Positions 34,395-43,315 of a DNA stretch of 64,000 bases are shown here, in pieces. The translations under genes and the position numbers were made by a program. Source of the stretch: Phycisphaerales bacterium (lineage in GTDB: Bacteria > Planctomycetota > Phycisphaerae > Phycisphaerales > UBA1924). Under the pieces are notes generated by a model. It was not told the origin of the DNA. It saw only the letters and a list, made by a program, of their open reading frames with translations, and made no database searches. The DNA is taken from positions 868,001 to 932,000 of the forward strand of contig JAVJNT010000001.1 in the NCBI GenBank assembly GCA_040217175.1, given 5' to 3'. Each line of letters opens with the position of its first letter. The stretch's first letter is position 1.

Positions 34395-35282
34395 TTACGG
34401 CTCCAGCCGCGCGATCGCCTCGCGCAGGCGCCACCGACGCTCTCGGTCGGCGTGGGCCAGCCGCTGCGTGTCGGCATGCACCAACCGCACGATGCCCGTC
34501 GCATCCATCAGCATCAGGTGGAGCAGCATGTCGTGCAGGCGCGGGCCGTCCTGGTGCGCCCAGAGGCGGTCGGAATGGACCGCGAGGTTGCGCGCTCGCT
34601 GCCACTTGCGATCGAGTTCCTCCAGCGGCATGCCCTCGAGTGCTTCGGTCGGGGGCAGCATCAGGTGCCACCGCGTGAGGCCCTCGAACCGGAAGACCTC
34701 GTGCCTCGTTGCGTTGCGATAGTCTTTCCGATCCCGCGCCCGCTGGCGGCCCCTCGGGCCTGCAACACCGGCCTGACGCTGGCCGTGCAACGCCAGCAAC
34801 GTGTCGAGCCCGGCGAACGGATCACTCGCTTCGAGTACGTCCCTCGTCACGACGTCCAAGCGCCGTCGAGCAAGCCGGTCGGTATAGCCGCGTAGGCCAA
34901 CCGGGTCGTTGGGATCGAGGCTCCGCAGCGCTCGATCGAGCGAGCGACGCCGATCGTCGGACAACGACGCGATGAGGTCGCGTGCGTCGTGCCGCGTCAG
35001 CTGTGCGAGGGCCGCGTCGAGCCCGACGCCGCGCTCGATGGCATCGCTGGAGCCGCGCGACATCTCGATGAGGAGCAGCACCGTGACGGCCCAGCGCTCG
35101 GCCTCTCCCGCCTGAGCCGCGCTCGTCGCCGCGTGGCGTTCGATCGAAACACGTGCTGCAAGGTCGCCGTCGACCGAGTGAACGTACTGGAACGCATCGA
35201 CCGGTCTCTGCGATTGGGCCGGCGAAATCGCTGCAAGCAACAAGAAGGCGGCTATCAGCAGGAACGAGCTCGCGAGCCTCAT
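34395..35282 (-). CDS. Secreted protein of unknown function
   Basis: 295 residues from the ATG at 35282. A strong signal peptide (LASSFLLIAAFLLLAAISPAQS) is followed by a mainly helical, Arg-rich mature part with no recognised domain. The stretch LDPNDPVGLRGYTDRLA resembles LDANDPAGRMRAVVETIA in the upstream gene, which hints that the two share a domain. Its start overlaps that gene's stop by 4 bases, so they are translationally coupled. The C-terminus faces pyrE, 6 bases away. Confidence 0.65.
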   Translation of the reverse strand: MRLASSFLLIAAFLLLAAISPAQSQRPVDAFQYVHSVDGDLAARVSIERHAATSAAQAGEAERWAVTVLLLIEMSRGSSDAIERGVGLDAALAQLTRHDARDLIASLSDDRRRSLDRALRSLDPNDPVGLRGYTDRLARRRLDVVTRDVLEASDPFAGLDTLLALHGQRQAGVAGPRGRQRARDRKDYRNATRHEVFRFEGLTRWHLMLPPTEALEGMPLEELDRKWQRARNLAVHSDRLWAHQDGPRLHDMLLHLMLMDATGIVRLVHADTQRLAHADRERRWRLREAIARLEP

Positions 35283-36250
35283 GGCAGCTGCTCCACCACT
35301 TCGGCGATCCGAGTGCGGAGGTCTGCGTCCGCATCGCAAGCGTCGGGCGCCTCGCCGAGCAGGATGATCAAGACGCCTGTCGGGTCTTCGGCCTGCCTTT
35401 GTCGGAGGCGTGTCGTAATGGCACTACGGGACGATCTGTCCCAGCCGTCTGCCAGCGCTCGCGAGAACGCCACCGCCTCTCGGGCGAAGCGGTCGATGTC
35501 TTCATTCGATCCCAGCTCTGCTGCGGGTGAATAACGGGTCGCCACGCCGAGGACGAGAGCCTCACCGTTGCGTTCATCCATCAGCGAACGAAGGGCCGAC
35601 TCGCGCGTCGCGATCGTCTCGACCACCGCTCGCATGCGACCGGCCGGGTCGTTTGCATCCAGCCGGGCGAACCCGCTGCGGATTTCGGCGCTCCCGATGC
35701 TCGTGAGCGCCCTGGAGAGCGGCGCGCCGTCGGGCTGCCCGAGGGCTTCGATCACGGACTCGATGACGTCGGCCGATGCCTCGGCCGTCGACGGCGATCC
35801 CCATGTCGAGACGACGCGAGCGACTTCAAGCATGTGCGCGAACTCGCGAGCGGCTTCGTCCGGCTGGCCACGCGCGAGCAGCCTGGCCGCCTCGGCCCGG
35901 AGCACCGTCGCCCGGCGTCTGGCTTCGGCGATCGCCTGCACGCGTTCGGAGCCGATGCGTTCTGCGAGGGGGTCGGGCGGCCCGGCCGGGGTCGCCATCG
36001 GTTCGAGTTCGCTCAGTTCCTGGTGGGCGGCATCGATGAGCGGGGCGAGATCGGGCCAAGACAGTTTGGGGTGGCTCGGCGGGCTGGTCGCATACGACGC
36101 CATCGCGATGGCCGACACCCGGTCCGGATCCAAGCCCGCGCGGGATGGCGGCTGAGGAGCGGCCGAGGCCGTGGCGGGCGCGTCGCCGCAGCCCGACACG
36201 GCCCAGAAGAGCCATCCGCTCGCCAGCATGGCAATCGCTGCACGCACCAT
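35279..36250 (-). CDS. Lipoprotein of unknown function
   Basis: 323 residues from the ATG at 36250; the much longer open frame upstream is a shadow of the EEP-like gene on the other strand. The N-terminus is a lipoprotein signal (ASGWLFWAVSGCGDA, lipobox SGC). The mature part is Ala/Arg-rich and helical (ARRRATVLRAEAARLLARG; SALRSLMDERNGEALVLG). No family is recognised. It shares the short LDxNDPxG motif with the next gene, and the two overlap by 4 bases, which supports a two-gene operon of related secreted proteins. Confidence 0.65.
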   Translation of the reverse strand: MVRAAIAMLASGWLFWAVSGCGDAPATASAAPQPPSRAGLDPDRVSAIAMASYATSPPSHPKLSWPDLAPLIDAAHQELSELEPMATPAGPPDPLAERIGSERVQAIAEARRRATVLRAEAARLLARGQPDEAAREFAHMLEVARVVSTWGSPSTAEASADVIESVIEALGQPDGAPLSRALTSIGSAEIRSGFARLDANDPAGRMRAVVETIATRESALRSLMDERNGEALVLGVATRYSPAAELGSNEDIDRFAREAVAFSRALADGWDRSSRSAITTRLRQRQAEDPTGVLIILLGEAPDACDADADLRTRIAEVVEQLP

Positions 36251-36320
36251 CACAAACCCTATCGGCCTGTGCAGCCCCGGCGCTCGCTCGGCCGATGGCC
36301 TGTGCACAAGATTCTGCCGC

Positions 36321-37526
36321 ATGCCCGACGCTCCACCACAGCCCGGATCTCCACCACGCACCCGCCGCCGGACGATCCGGCGTGTGCTGGCGTGGGCGTG
36401 CCGGCTGGCCCTCTGCGGCGTCATCATCGCCTTTGTGCTGGGGCGGGCGTTCAGCGATGACCACACGTGGAGCCAGTGGCTGTTCTGGACGCCCCACGAG
36501 GCCTGGCTGGTGGCGGTCTGGGTCCTGGCGATCGTGACCGCGCTGCTGGAGCCGGCCGGCCCTGGGCGAGCGTGGGCGCGGCTCGGGCCATTGACGGCGG
36601 CGGTGCTGTCGCTCGCGTACGTCTCGGTCGCCCACTGGCGGCTGCACAACGCGCTGCTGCTCAGGCCAGGCGAAACGGTACTGCGGGTGTACCACTGGAA
36701 CGCGACCGAGGCCACCGACGAGTCGCTCCAGCGGTTCCTACGCGATGCCGACCCGTTCGCGCTCCAGAACGACCGCGAGTCCATCATCGTGCTCGCCAAT
36801 CCGCCGCTGCGGCTCGACTGGCCCGAGATCGTGCGGATGCTTGCCGACGAGGAGGTTCCGTCGGCTCGGGTGACGGCCCACGTCCGTCGCGGTGGCCGCT
36901 TCGTGCTCATCAGCGGGCGGCCAATGACGAGCGCGGGCTGGACGTCGCTCGGACTCGACGCGAAGACCGTCGACCCCGACCTGATGGACCACGGCGCGGC
37001 AATGTTCGCAAGCATCGAGGTAAACGAAGAACTCCTGACCATCTGGGCCATCGACTGGCCGAGCGAGCCGGGCCGGAGCCGCCGCGAGTTCGTGCCGGCC
37101 ACGCTCGAGCGGATCGACGCTTCGACGCGGCTGATCCACGAGCGAACGGCGGCCGGGCCGTTGCGACGGCGTGAAGAGCGGGGCTTTCCAACGCCGGACA
37201 TCGTCGTCGGCGACTTCAACACCGCCCGCGGCTCGGCGGCGATCGAGGCTCTCTTGCCGGGCATGGCGAGTGCGCACGCACAGGCGGGCATCGGCCCCGA
37301 CTACGGCTGGCCGCGCTTCGTCCGCGATGGCCGGGACGACCGAGCGCTTGTGCCGTTCCTGGGCCTCGACCAGGCCTTCGTCGACCCCGAGCGCTGGCGT
37401 GCGACGGCCTACCGGATGCTCGACCTGGGCGAGGGCACGCACCGGGCCCAGGAGGTGTTCATCACTCGGGCTGCTCGCCCGAGTCGTTCGGACCGTTCGC
37501 CGGCGGATCGGGCAGGAGCGAACTGA
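36321..37526 (+). CDS. EEP-superfamily-like membrane protein with incomplete active site
   Basis: 401 residues from the ATG at 36321. Three membrane helices lie at the N-terminus (LACRLALCGVIIAFVLG-like stretch, WLVAVWVLAIVTALL and LTAAVLSLAYVSVAHW). The rest recalls the endonuclease/exonuclease/phosphatase fold: VLRVYHWNATEATDE, IVVGDFNTARGSAAIEALL and GLDQAFVDPERW. The GDFN motif is intact, but the closing SDHxP motif and the early metal-binding Glu are not visible, so catalysis is doubtful. Compare the complete homologue at 8067-9260. The last 65 bases overlap the 3' end of the convergent membrane-protein gene. Confidence 0.7.
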   Translation: MPDAPPQPGSPPRTRRRTIRRVLAWACRLALCGVIIAFVLGRAFSDDHTWSQWLFWTPHEAWLVAVWVLAIVTALLEPAGPGRAWARLGPLTAAVLSLAYVSVAHWRLHNALLLRPGETVLRVYHWNATEATDESLQRFLRDADPFALQNDRESIIVLANPPLRLDWPEIVRMLADEEVPSARVTAHVRRGGRFVLISGRPMTSAGWTSLGLDAKTVDPDLMDHGAAMFASIEVNEELLTIWAIDWPSEPGRSRREFVPATLERIDASTRLIHERTAAGPLRRREERGFPTPDIVVGDFNTARGSAAIEALLPGMASAHAQAGIGPDYGWPRFVRDGRDDRALVPFLGLDQAFVDPERWRATAYRMLDLGEGTHRAQEVFITRAARPSRSDRSPADRAGAN

Positions 37527-39036
37527 ACGGCGTCGGGCTGGCGCCGTTTCGCCAGGGGTTGATCTCTCGGTTCCAAAGAACGATTGCAGAGATCAACGCC
37601 AGGGCGACCGCGAGCAGCGCGATCGGCCCGCCCTGGGCCAGCGGCGGTCGACGCCACGCCGGCGCGCGATGGGCCACGGCCGTTGCCGTTGAGATCGCCA
37701 GGAACAGCAACGCAAAGGGCTCGTGGTATCGCTGCCAGACCTCGCTGCTGGCGACCTGTGCGACGGCGAAGCCGGCGAAGAGCGCACCCAAGATCCACCG
37801 CCTCCGAGAAGGCACCGACGCGAGGATCAGCACGAGCATCACCCCGCCCGCCATCGCGCCGAGCACGACCAGGGGGTTGCAGTCGCCGATCGGGCCGAGC
37901 GGATCGAGCTTGCTCGCGGTCGACCAGATCAGCCCTGCGCGGCCGGCCTTGGGGTCGGACGTCGTCGGAACCAATGCCGATACGAAGCCCGCCAGGACGG
38001 CAGCGACGATCATCCAGGGCGCCGCCCGACGGAGCCGGGCCACGACCTCGGCCCGCCAGCCCGGCTCGCCGACGCCCAGCAGCGCGGGGATGAAGAAGAA
38101 TCCCAGCCCGGCGACCATGACCAATTGCAGCGGCATGTTCGAGGGATTGACGCCGTCGTACTGGCCCTGGAACTCGTAGGGCACGAGGCCGTTCCAGATC
38201 GAGTAGAGGTACGCGAGCGTGCCAATGGCTGGGAGCGTGGCGATGGCCAGCGGCAGGAGGTTCATCGCACGACGCGGCATGCCGACCAGCGGGTTCGTGC
38301 TGTCCGGCCCTGCGGGCGCCTCACGCAGCCACGCGGCGGCCCACAGGGGCAGCGCGAGGAAGAGCAGATTCTGACGCGTCCACACGGCCAGCAACAAGCC
38401 AGCACCCACCAGCACCGACCACCGCAGCGACGGCCGCCCGAAGACCGCCGCAATGGCCAGCAGGTAGACCCAGAACCAGCCAGCGTTGTCAGCCAGCATC
38501 CACGCGCTCGAGTTGGCGACGTAGACCGACGCCATCAGGGGCGAGACGAGCAACGCCGCCAGCGCTGGTCCGCACCGCCTGGCCAGCAAGAGTCCGAAGC
38601 CAGCGAAGATCGAGGCGCTCAGCGCCAAGCCCACCGTTCGCAGCCCGGGGTCGCCCATGCCCGTGAGACGAGCAACGCCGCCGAGCACCCAGTGGTATCC
38701 GGGCGTCATGGCCACGAAATGATCGGGAAATGTCAGGATTGCGATCGGCCAAGTGCGGGCGATCGCGTCGATCGTGTGCTCGTGGAAGAGGACCTGGTCG
38801 AACGTTGCCCGGCCGTCGGCGTTGAGTACGTTGAGGATCGCTAGGGGCGACAGGATCGCCGCGTACACCAGCGGGAGCACCACGGGAAGCCACCGGCCTG
38901 CCGATGGGGATCGACGCCCGGCGTCGGCATTCTCCTTGGGCCCGGCGTGATCGATGCGAACTCTCCGAGCCCGGGCCACGCATGGAGCGGCCAGAGCGGT
39001 TGGACTTACCGGCCCCAAAGCCCGATTGTTACGCAT
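37462..39036 (-). CDS. Polytopic membrane protein, probable GT-C-type glycosyltransferase
   Basis: 524 residues from the ATG at 39036; the open frame to 39840 is a shadow of the UbiA gene. About ten to twelve hydrophobic helices are visible, for example WLPVVLPLVYAAILSPLAIL and LAALLVSPLMASVYVA. The first loop is acidic and charged (FHEHTIDAIARTWPIAILTF, then MTPGYHWVLGG), as in GT-C enzymes that use a lipid-linked sugar, where such loops carry catalytic acids. A weak likeness to ALG10-type glucosyltransferases is possible. It is divergent to a polyprenyl-phosphate phosphoribosyltransferase 39 bases away, so a shared lipid-linked sugar pathway is plausible. This is inference only. Confidence 0.65.
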   Translation of the reverse strand: MRNNRALGPVSPTALAAPCVARARRVRIDHAGPKENADAGRRSPSAGRWLPVVLPLVYAAILSPLAILNVLNADGRATFDQVLFHEHTIDAIARTWPIAILTFPDHFVAMTPGYHWVLGGVARLTGMGDPGLRTVGLALSASIFAGFGLLLARRCGPALAALLVSPLMASVYVANSSAWMLADNAGWFWVYLLAIAAVFGRPSLRWSVLVGAGLLLAVWTRQNLLFLALPLWAAAWLREAPAGPDSTNPLVGMPRRAMNLLPLAIATLPAIGTLAYLYSIWNGLVPYEFQGQYDGVNPSNMPLQLVMVAGLGFFFIPALLGVGEPGWRAEVVARLRRAAPWMIVAAVLAGFVSALVPTTSDPKAGRAGLIWSTASKLDPLGPIGDCNPLVVLGAMAGGVMLVLILASVPSRRRWILGALFAGFAVAQVASSEVWQRYHEPFALLFLAISTATAVAHRAPAWRRPPLAQGGPIALLAVALALISAIVLWNREINPWRNGASPTPFSSLLPDPPANGPNDSGEQPE

Positions 39037-39075
39037 GGGGGCCACCGCGGGTCGACCTAGCGACGGCGAGATTCC

Positions 39076-40170
39076 ATGACCACAGCGCTCGACAACGCCG
39101 GCAGCAACCCCGCCCACGATGCCATCGGCACGGACGGCGCGGGTCGTGAGCCGTTGTGGCGAGCCTTGCTCCGCCTTGCCCGGCCCAAGCAGTGGACCAA
39201 GTCGGCGTTTGTCGCCGTCGGTCCGTTCTTTGGGGGTGCGACAACTCTCGTCGAACTCGGGGCGGTGGCCATGGCGATGGCCGCGTTCGCACTGGCCTCC
39301 AGCGGCTGCTACGTGGTCAACGACCTGCGGGACGCCGACGCCGACCGGCTGCATCCCCGCAAGCGTCGGCGACCGATCGCCTCGGGCCGCGTGGCCCCGG
39401 GTACGGCTCGTTCCTTCGCTGCGGTGCTCTGGGTGCTGGCCGCCGGGTGCGTCGCGGCGATCGTGCCGCTCCTCGGCACCACCCACGCGCTCGCCCTGGG
39501 CGGCCTCCTGGGCCTCTACGTGCTGAACGTCACGTCCTACAGCCTCCGCCTCAAGCGGGTGCCGGTGCTCGACGTGCTGAGCCTGGCGCTCGGGTTCGTG
39601 CTCCGCGTGCTGGGCGGCTGCGCCGCGGTGGGGATCACGCCGAGCACGTGGCTGCTCAACGTCACCCTGTTCCTGGCCATGTTCCTCGCCTTCGGCAAGC
39701 GGCTGGGCGAACGACGCACGCTGGGCGACGACGCGACGGCGGCCCGGGCCGTCCAGGGCGTCTATACCGACGAACTGCTGCGGATGATGGTGGTCGTGAC
39801 GGCGGTGGCCATGCTGCTGACCTACGCCGGCTACGTGCAAGACCAGGAATCCCGGTACGTGTGGGTCTTCGGCGGACGATCGCTGGGCACGGGCGACGCG
39901 GCGAGGCTCGGCATGAACCTGCTCTGGCTCACGATGCTGCCGGCCATGTTCGCCGTGCTTCGGTGCATCATCCTGCTGGAGCGGGGCGAGTACGACGACC
40001 CGACGGAACTAGCGACCAAGGACCGCGACTTCCAGCTCGCCGCGGTCGTCTTCGGCGTCGTCACGGCCTCCCTCGTGCTGTGGGCGGGTCCGGCACACGG
40101 ACCCACGGCCGCCAATCTCCCGGCAATCGAGCAGGGATCCGACCCGGGAATCCGCGAGGTTGACCAATAG
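39076..40170 (+). CDS. Decaprenyl-phosphate phosphoribosyltransferase-like UbiA-family enzyme
   Basis: 364 residues with about eight membrane helices. The N-terminal RLARPKQWTKSAFVAVGPFF and the prenyl-diphosphate/metal motif NDLRDADADRLHPRKRRRPI are those of the DPPR synthase branch of the UbiA superfamily (Rv3806c-like). That branch moves phosphoribose from PRPP to decaprenyl phosphate. A second charged loop KRLGERRTLGDDATAARAV is also typical. In actinobacteria the product feeds arabinan synthesis; here the use is unknown, but the divergent neighbour is a candidate GT-C transferase. No DprE1/DprE2 gene is in the window. Confidence 0.85.
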   Translation: MTTALDNAGSNPAHDAIGTDGAGREPLWRALLRLARPKQWTKSAFVAVGPFFGGATTLVELGAVAMAMAAFALASSGCYVVNDLRDADADRLHPRKRRRPIASGRVAPGTARSFAAVLWVLAAGCVAAIVPLLGTTHALALGGLLGLYVLNVTSYSLRLKRVPVLDVLSLALGFVLRVLGGCAAVGITPSTWLLNVTLFLAMFLAFGKRLGERRTLGDDATAARAVQGVYTDELLRMMVVVTAVAMLLTYAGYVQDQESRYVWVFGGRSLGTGDAARLGMNLLWLTMLPAMFAVLRCIILLERGEYDDPTELATKDRDFQLAAVVFGVVTASLVLWAGPAHGPTAANLPAIEQGSDPGIREVDQ

Positions 40171-40484
40171 TCGGAGCCCGCGATGGCCGATGAGGAACCT
40201 GACGGGTTCTCGGGCGTCAGACCGAGCGGAGCTCTTCGTCCAGGCGTGGCGCTGTGCGCGAATGTCCGGGAAACCCAGCATTTGACTCGTCGGGCGAAAC
40301 AGTCCGCCAGAGGGGATGCGGCGGCGCGTCCCTTCGTAGGATCGACGGTATCGAGATGGACACCAGGGATGGTGCGCCCCGACCGAACGAGTCGGCAGGG
40401 GTTCGAACGAAGGCCACTGGTTCGTGGGCGCCTCGCCCCGGCATCGGCCGCTGCGGAAGCCTTCACACACGGAGTACAGGGATC
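40171..40484. other. 314-base gap without a gene
   Basis: This lies between the UbiA-family gene and the metalloprotease gene, both on the plus strand. Open frames here are short or continue from neighbours without conserved motifs. An inverted repeat CTGACG/CGTCAG (40199-40204, 40215-40220) could fold just after the UbiA gene, but it has no T tract. The promoter of the metalloprotease gene should be here; I could not find a convincing -35/-10 pair. Confidence 0.4.
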
Positions 40485-43208
40485 ATGAGCAAATCGACAC
40501 GCAGGATTGGCATCGTTGGCGTCGCGGCGAGCTTGCTGGCGCTGGCCGGCCAGGCATACGGCGACGACCTCCCGCCATTCGACAAGGTTAGCGAGGGCTA
40601 CGAGCAGGTCGTTTCGACGGCCGATGGAAAGAGCTTCTTCAACGTCTGGAAGCGCGACAAGGACGGCCAGCTGCTGGCCGAACTCCCCCGGGGTTTCGAG
40701 CGGCAGAAGCACTTCTTCGCCATGACGATGGGCTCGGGCGACATCTTCGCCGGCCTGCAATCGGGCGACCTGTACGTCTACTGGAAGAAGTTCGATGATC
40801 GCCTGGCGCTGATGCAGCCGCAGACCGCCGTCCGCGCGGGCGGCGACAAGTCGGTCGAGAAGGGCATCGAGCGCATCTTCACCGATCGCGTGCTGCTCGA
40901 GGTGCCGATCATCGCCAAGGGCCCGAACGGCCAGCCGGTCATCGACCTCGACAAGCTGCTGATCGGTGACGCCGGCACGTTCTTCGGCCCACGCGCTGCC
41001 CGCCTCAATTCGCGTTTGTCGACGATCAAGACGGCCAAGACGTTCCCCGAGAACATCGAGATCGCCATCGAGGCGCCCGACGCGCGCGGCCAGATGGCCA
41101 TCTACCACTACTCCATCAGCAACATCCAGGGCACGCCCGGCTACAAGCCGCGTGAGGCCGACGCCCGCGTGGGCTACTTCACCACGAGCTACCGCGACTT
41201 CTCGGAGATGGACGGCTCGCAGATGTGGACGCGGTACATCAACCGCTGGAACCTCGAGAAGGCCGACCCGAGCCTGAGCAAGAGCCCGCCCAAGCAGGCG
41301 ATCGTCTACTACATCGACCACCAGGTGCCGGTGAAGTACCGCCGATGGGTGCGCGAGGGCGTTGAGTACTGGAACAGCGCCTTCGAGGAGGTCGGCATCG
41401 TCGGCGCCATCGAGGTCGTGTACCAGGACGCCACCACCGGCGCCAACATGGAGAAGGACCCCGAGGACGTCCGCTACAACTTCGTTCGCTGGCTGACCAA
41501 CGGCATCGGCACGGCCATCGGCCCGAGCCGCGTGAACCCCGAGACCGGCGAGATCCTCGACGCCGACGTCGTGCTGACCGACGGCTGGATCCGGGCGTAC
41601 TGGTTCCAGTACAACGACCTGCTGCCCGAGGTGGCGATGGAGGGCTTCAGCCCCGAGACGCTGGCCTGGCTGGACGAAAACCCCCAGTGGGATCCGCGTG
41701 TCCAACTCGCCGCGCCCGAGCAGCGTGACTTCATCATCGCCCAGCGCGAGGCCCGGGGACCGTTGCCCTTCGGCGGGCATCCCGCGATGTCGGGTCCGGA
41801 CTTCGTGGACGGCTCGCGAGAGAGCCTGATCGCAAGCTACGGCGTCAACGGCACCTGCAACATGAGCCACCTGAAGGCCATGAACATGGACGTCGCACGC
41901 CTCAGCGGCGAGATCCTGGGCCTTTGGGAAGCCGAGGGCAAGGAAGGCGCCGACATGCTCGACGGCGTGCCCGAGTGGTTCGTCGGGCCGGCCCTGGCAC
42001 ACCTGACGGCGCACGAGATCGGCCACACCCTGGGCCTGCGTCACAACTTCAAGGCTTCGGCCATCTTCTCGATGGACGAGATCAACTCCGAGAAGGTCAA
42101 GGACAAGGAGCCGTTCGCCTCGTCGGTGATGGACTACAACCCCATCAACATCAACATGGAGTCCGGCGAGATCCAGGGTAATTACGAAGTCATCGACATC
42201 GGTGACTACGACGTCTGGGCCATCGAGTACGGCTACACCGACGGCGACCTGGGCGAGGTGCTCAAGAAGGTCGACGACCCGCGGCTTGCCTACGCCACCG
42301 ACGAAGACACGTGGGGTCCCGATCCGCTGGCTCGTCGCTACGACCTGTCGGCCGATCCGCTGCATTACGCCGAGAACCAGATGCGTCTCGTCGCCGAGCT
42401 TCGCAGCCAGATCCTCGACAAGTACGTCGAGGAAGGCGACAGCTGGGCCCGGGCACGCCGCGGCTACAACATCACGCTGGGCCAGCACATCAACGCCGTC
42501 AGCATGATGGCTAACTGGATGGGCGGCACGTTCCAGAGCCGCGCGAAGAAGGGTGATCCGGGCGACCTCGAGCCGCTGACGCCGGTCCCGGCCGAGCAGC
42601 AGCGCGCCGCCCTGAACTTCGTCATCAACAACACGTTCTACGACGATGCGTTCGGCCTGAGCCCCGACCTGCTCCGCAAGATGACCACCGACAAGTGGTG
42701 GGACGGCGGCGGCCAGGGCTCGATCTTCGAGGAGCCGGCCTTCCCGGTGCACGACCGCATCCGCGGCATCCAGGCATCGGCCATGACCATGATCCTCAAC
42801 CCCACGACGCTCAACCGCGTCTACAACAACGAGTTCCACGTCGATGCCGACAAGGACTACATCACCCTGGCCGAAGTCATGAAGACCATCAAGGACGCGG
42901 CGTGGAGCGAGCTGAGCGACAAGCCCAGCGGCGACTTCACCGATCGCAAGCCGATGATCAGCTCGCTGCGTCGCGGCTTGCAGAGCCAGCACGTCGATCG
43001 CTTGATCAGCCTGTCGAACCGGGGCTTCCCCGGGGCGTCGGGTGCGGCGCTGGCCAACGTCGCCAACCTGCAGCTGCGCGAGCTGCGGCAGGAGATCGAC
43101 AAGGCCGTCAAGGCTGGCGGCATGGATACCTACACCAAGGCCCACCTCGTGGACGCGAGCGACCGCATCGAGCGCGCTCTCGAGGCCCAGTACACGCGCA
43201 CCCGCTAA
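40485..43208 (+). CDS. Large secreted zinc metalloprotease (DUF5117/DUF4953-like)
   Basis: 907 residues from the ATG at 40485; the frame further upstream lacks conservation. The signal peptide ends near GQAYG. The metal site is HEIGHTLGLRHNF at residues 510-522, an extended HExxHxxGxxH zinc motif of the metzincin kind, with SSVMDYNP about 35 residues later as a likely Met-turn (residues about 545-552). The N-terminal half carries YYIDHQVPVKYRRWVREGVE and YNFVRWLTNGIGTAIGPSRV, as in the DUF5117-DUF4953 proteins common in planctomycetes and bacteroidetes. The substrate is unknown. A strong terminator follows. Confidence 0.9.
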   Translation: MSKSTRRIGIVGVAASLLALAGQAYGDDLPPFDKVSEGYEQVVSTADGKSFFNVWKRDKDGQLLAELPRGFERQKHFFAMTMGSGDIFAGLQSGDLYVYWKKFDDRLALMQPQTAVRAGGDKSVEKGIERIFTDRVLLEVPIIAKGPNGQPVIDLDKLLIGDAGTFFGPRAARLNSRLSTIKTAKTFPENIEIAIEAPDARGQMAIYHYSISNIQGTPGYKPREADARVGYFTTSYRDFSEMDGSQMWTRYINRWNLEKADPSLSKSPPKQAIVYYIDHQVPVKYRRWVREGVEYWNSAFEEVGIVGAIEVVYQDATTGANMEKDPEDVRYNFVRWLTNGIGTAIGPSRVNPETGEILDADVVLTDGWIRAYWFQYNDLLPEVAMEGFSPETLAWLDENPQWDPRVQLAAPEQRDFIIAQREARGPLPFGGHPAMSGPDFVDGSRESLIASYGVNGTCNMSHLKAMNMDVARLSGEILGLWEAEGKEGADMLDGVPEWFVGPALAHLTAHEIGHTLGLRHNFKASAIFSMDEINSEKVKDKEPFASSVMDYNPININMESGEIQGNYEVIDIGDYDVWAIEYGYTDGDLGEVLKKVDDPRLAYATDEDTWGPDPLARRYDLSADPLHYAENQMRLVAELRSQILDKYVEEGDSWARARRGYNITLGQHINAVSMMANWMGGTFQSRAKKGDPGDLEPLTPVPAEQQRAALNFVINNTFYDDAFGLSPDLLRKMTTDKWWDGGGQGSIFEEPAFPVHDRIRGIQASAMTMILNPTTLNRVYNNEFHVDADKDYITLAEVMKTIKDAAWSELSDKPSGDFTDRKPMISSLRRGLQSQHVDRLISLSNRGFPGASGAALANVANLQLRELRQEIDKAVKAGGMDTYTKAHLVDASDRIERALEAQYTRTR

Positions 43209-43221
43209 CGACGGGGCTCCA

Positions 43222-43241
43222 GAGAGCCCTTCCGGGCTCTC
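43222..43241 (+). terminator. Short hairpin after the metalloprotease gene
   Basis: An 8-pair stem GAGAGCCC/GGGCTCTC encloses a 4-base loop TTCC, 13 bases after the stop. No T tract follows directly. It may assist the stronger hairpin 18 bases downstream or protect the mRNA 3' end. Confidence 0.5.
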
Positions 43242-43258
43242 GAACTTGATCAACTGAA

Positions 43259-43284
43259 ACGGCCCCGCTTCGACGCGGGGCCGT
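43259..43284. terminator. Bidirectional rho-independent terminator
   Basis: A perfect 10-pair stem ACGGCCCCGC/GCGGGGCCGT encloses a 6-base loop and is followed on the plus strand by TCTTGTTC. It lies between the convergent metalloprotease gene and the dockerin-tailed gene, so it probably stops transcripts from both sides. Confidence 0.8.
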
Positions 43285-43315
43285 TCTTGTTCATGTTGGG
43301 TGCTGGTTCGAGGGC

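Noticed and set aside
36251-37291. N-terminal extension of the lipoprotein at 35279-36250
   Set aside because: The extra part is a Ser/Arg-rich shadow of the EEP-like gene; a lipoprotein signal starts at 36250.
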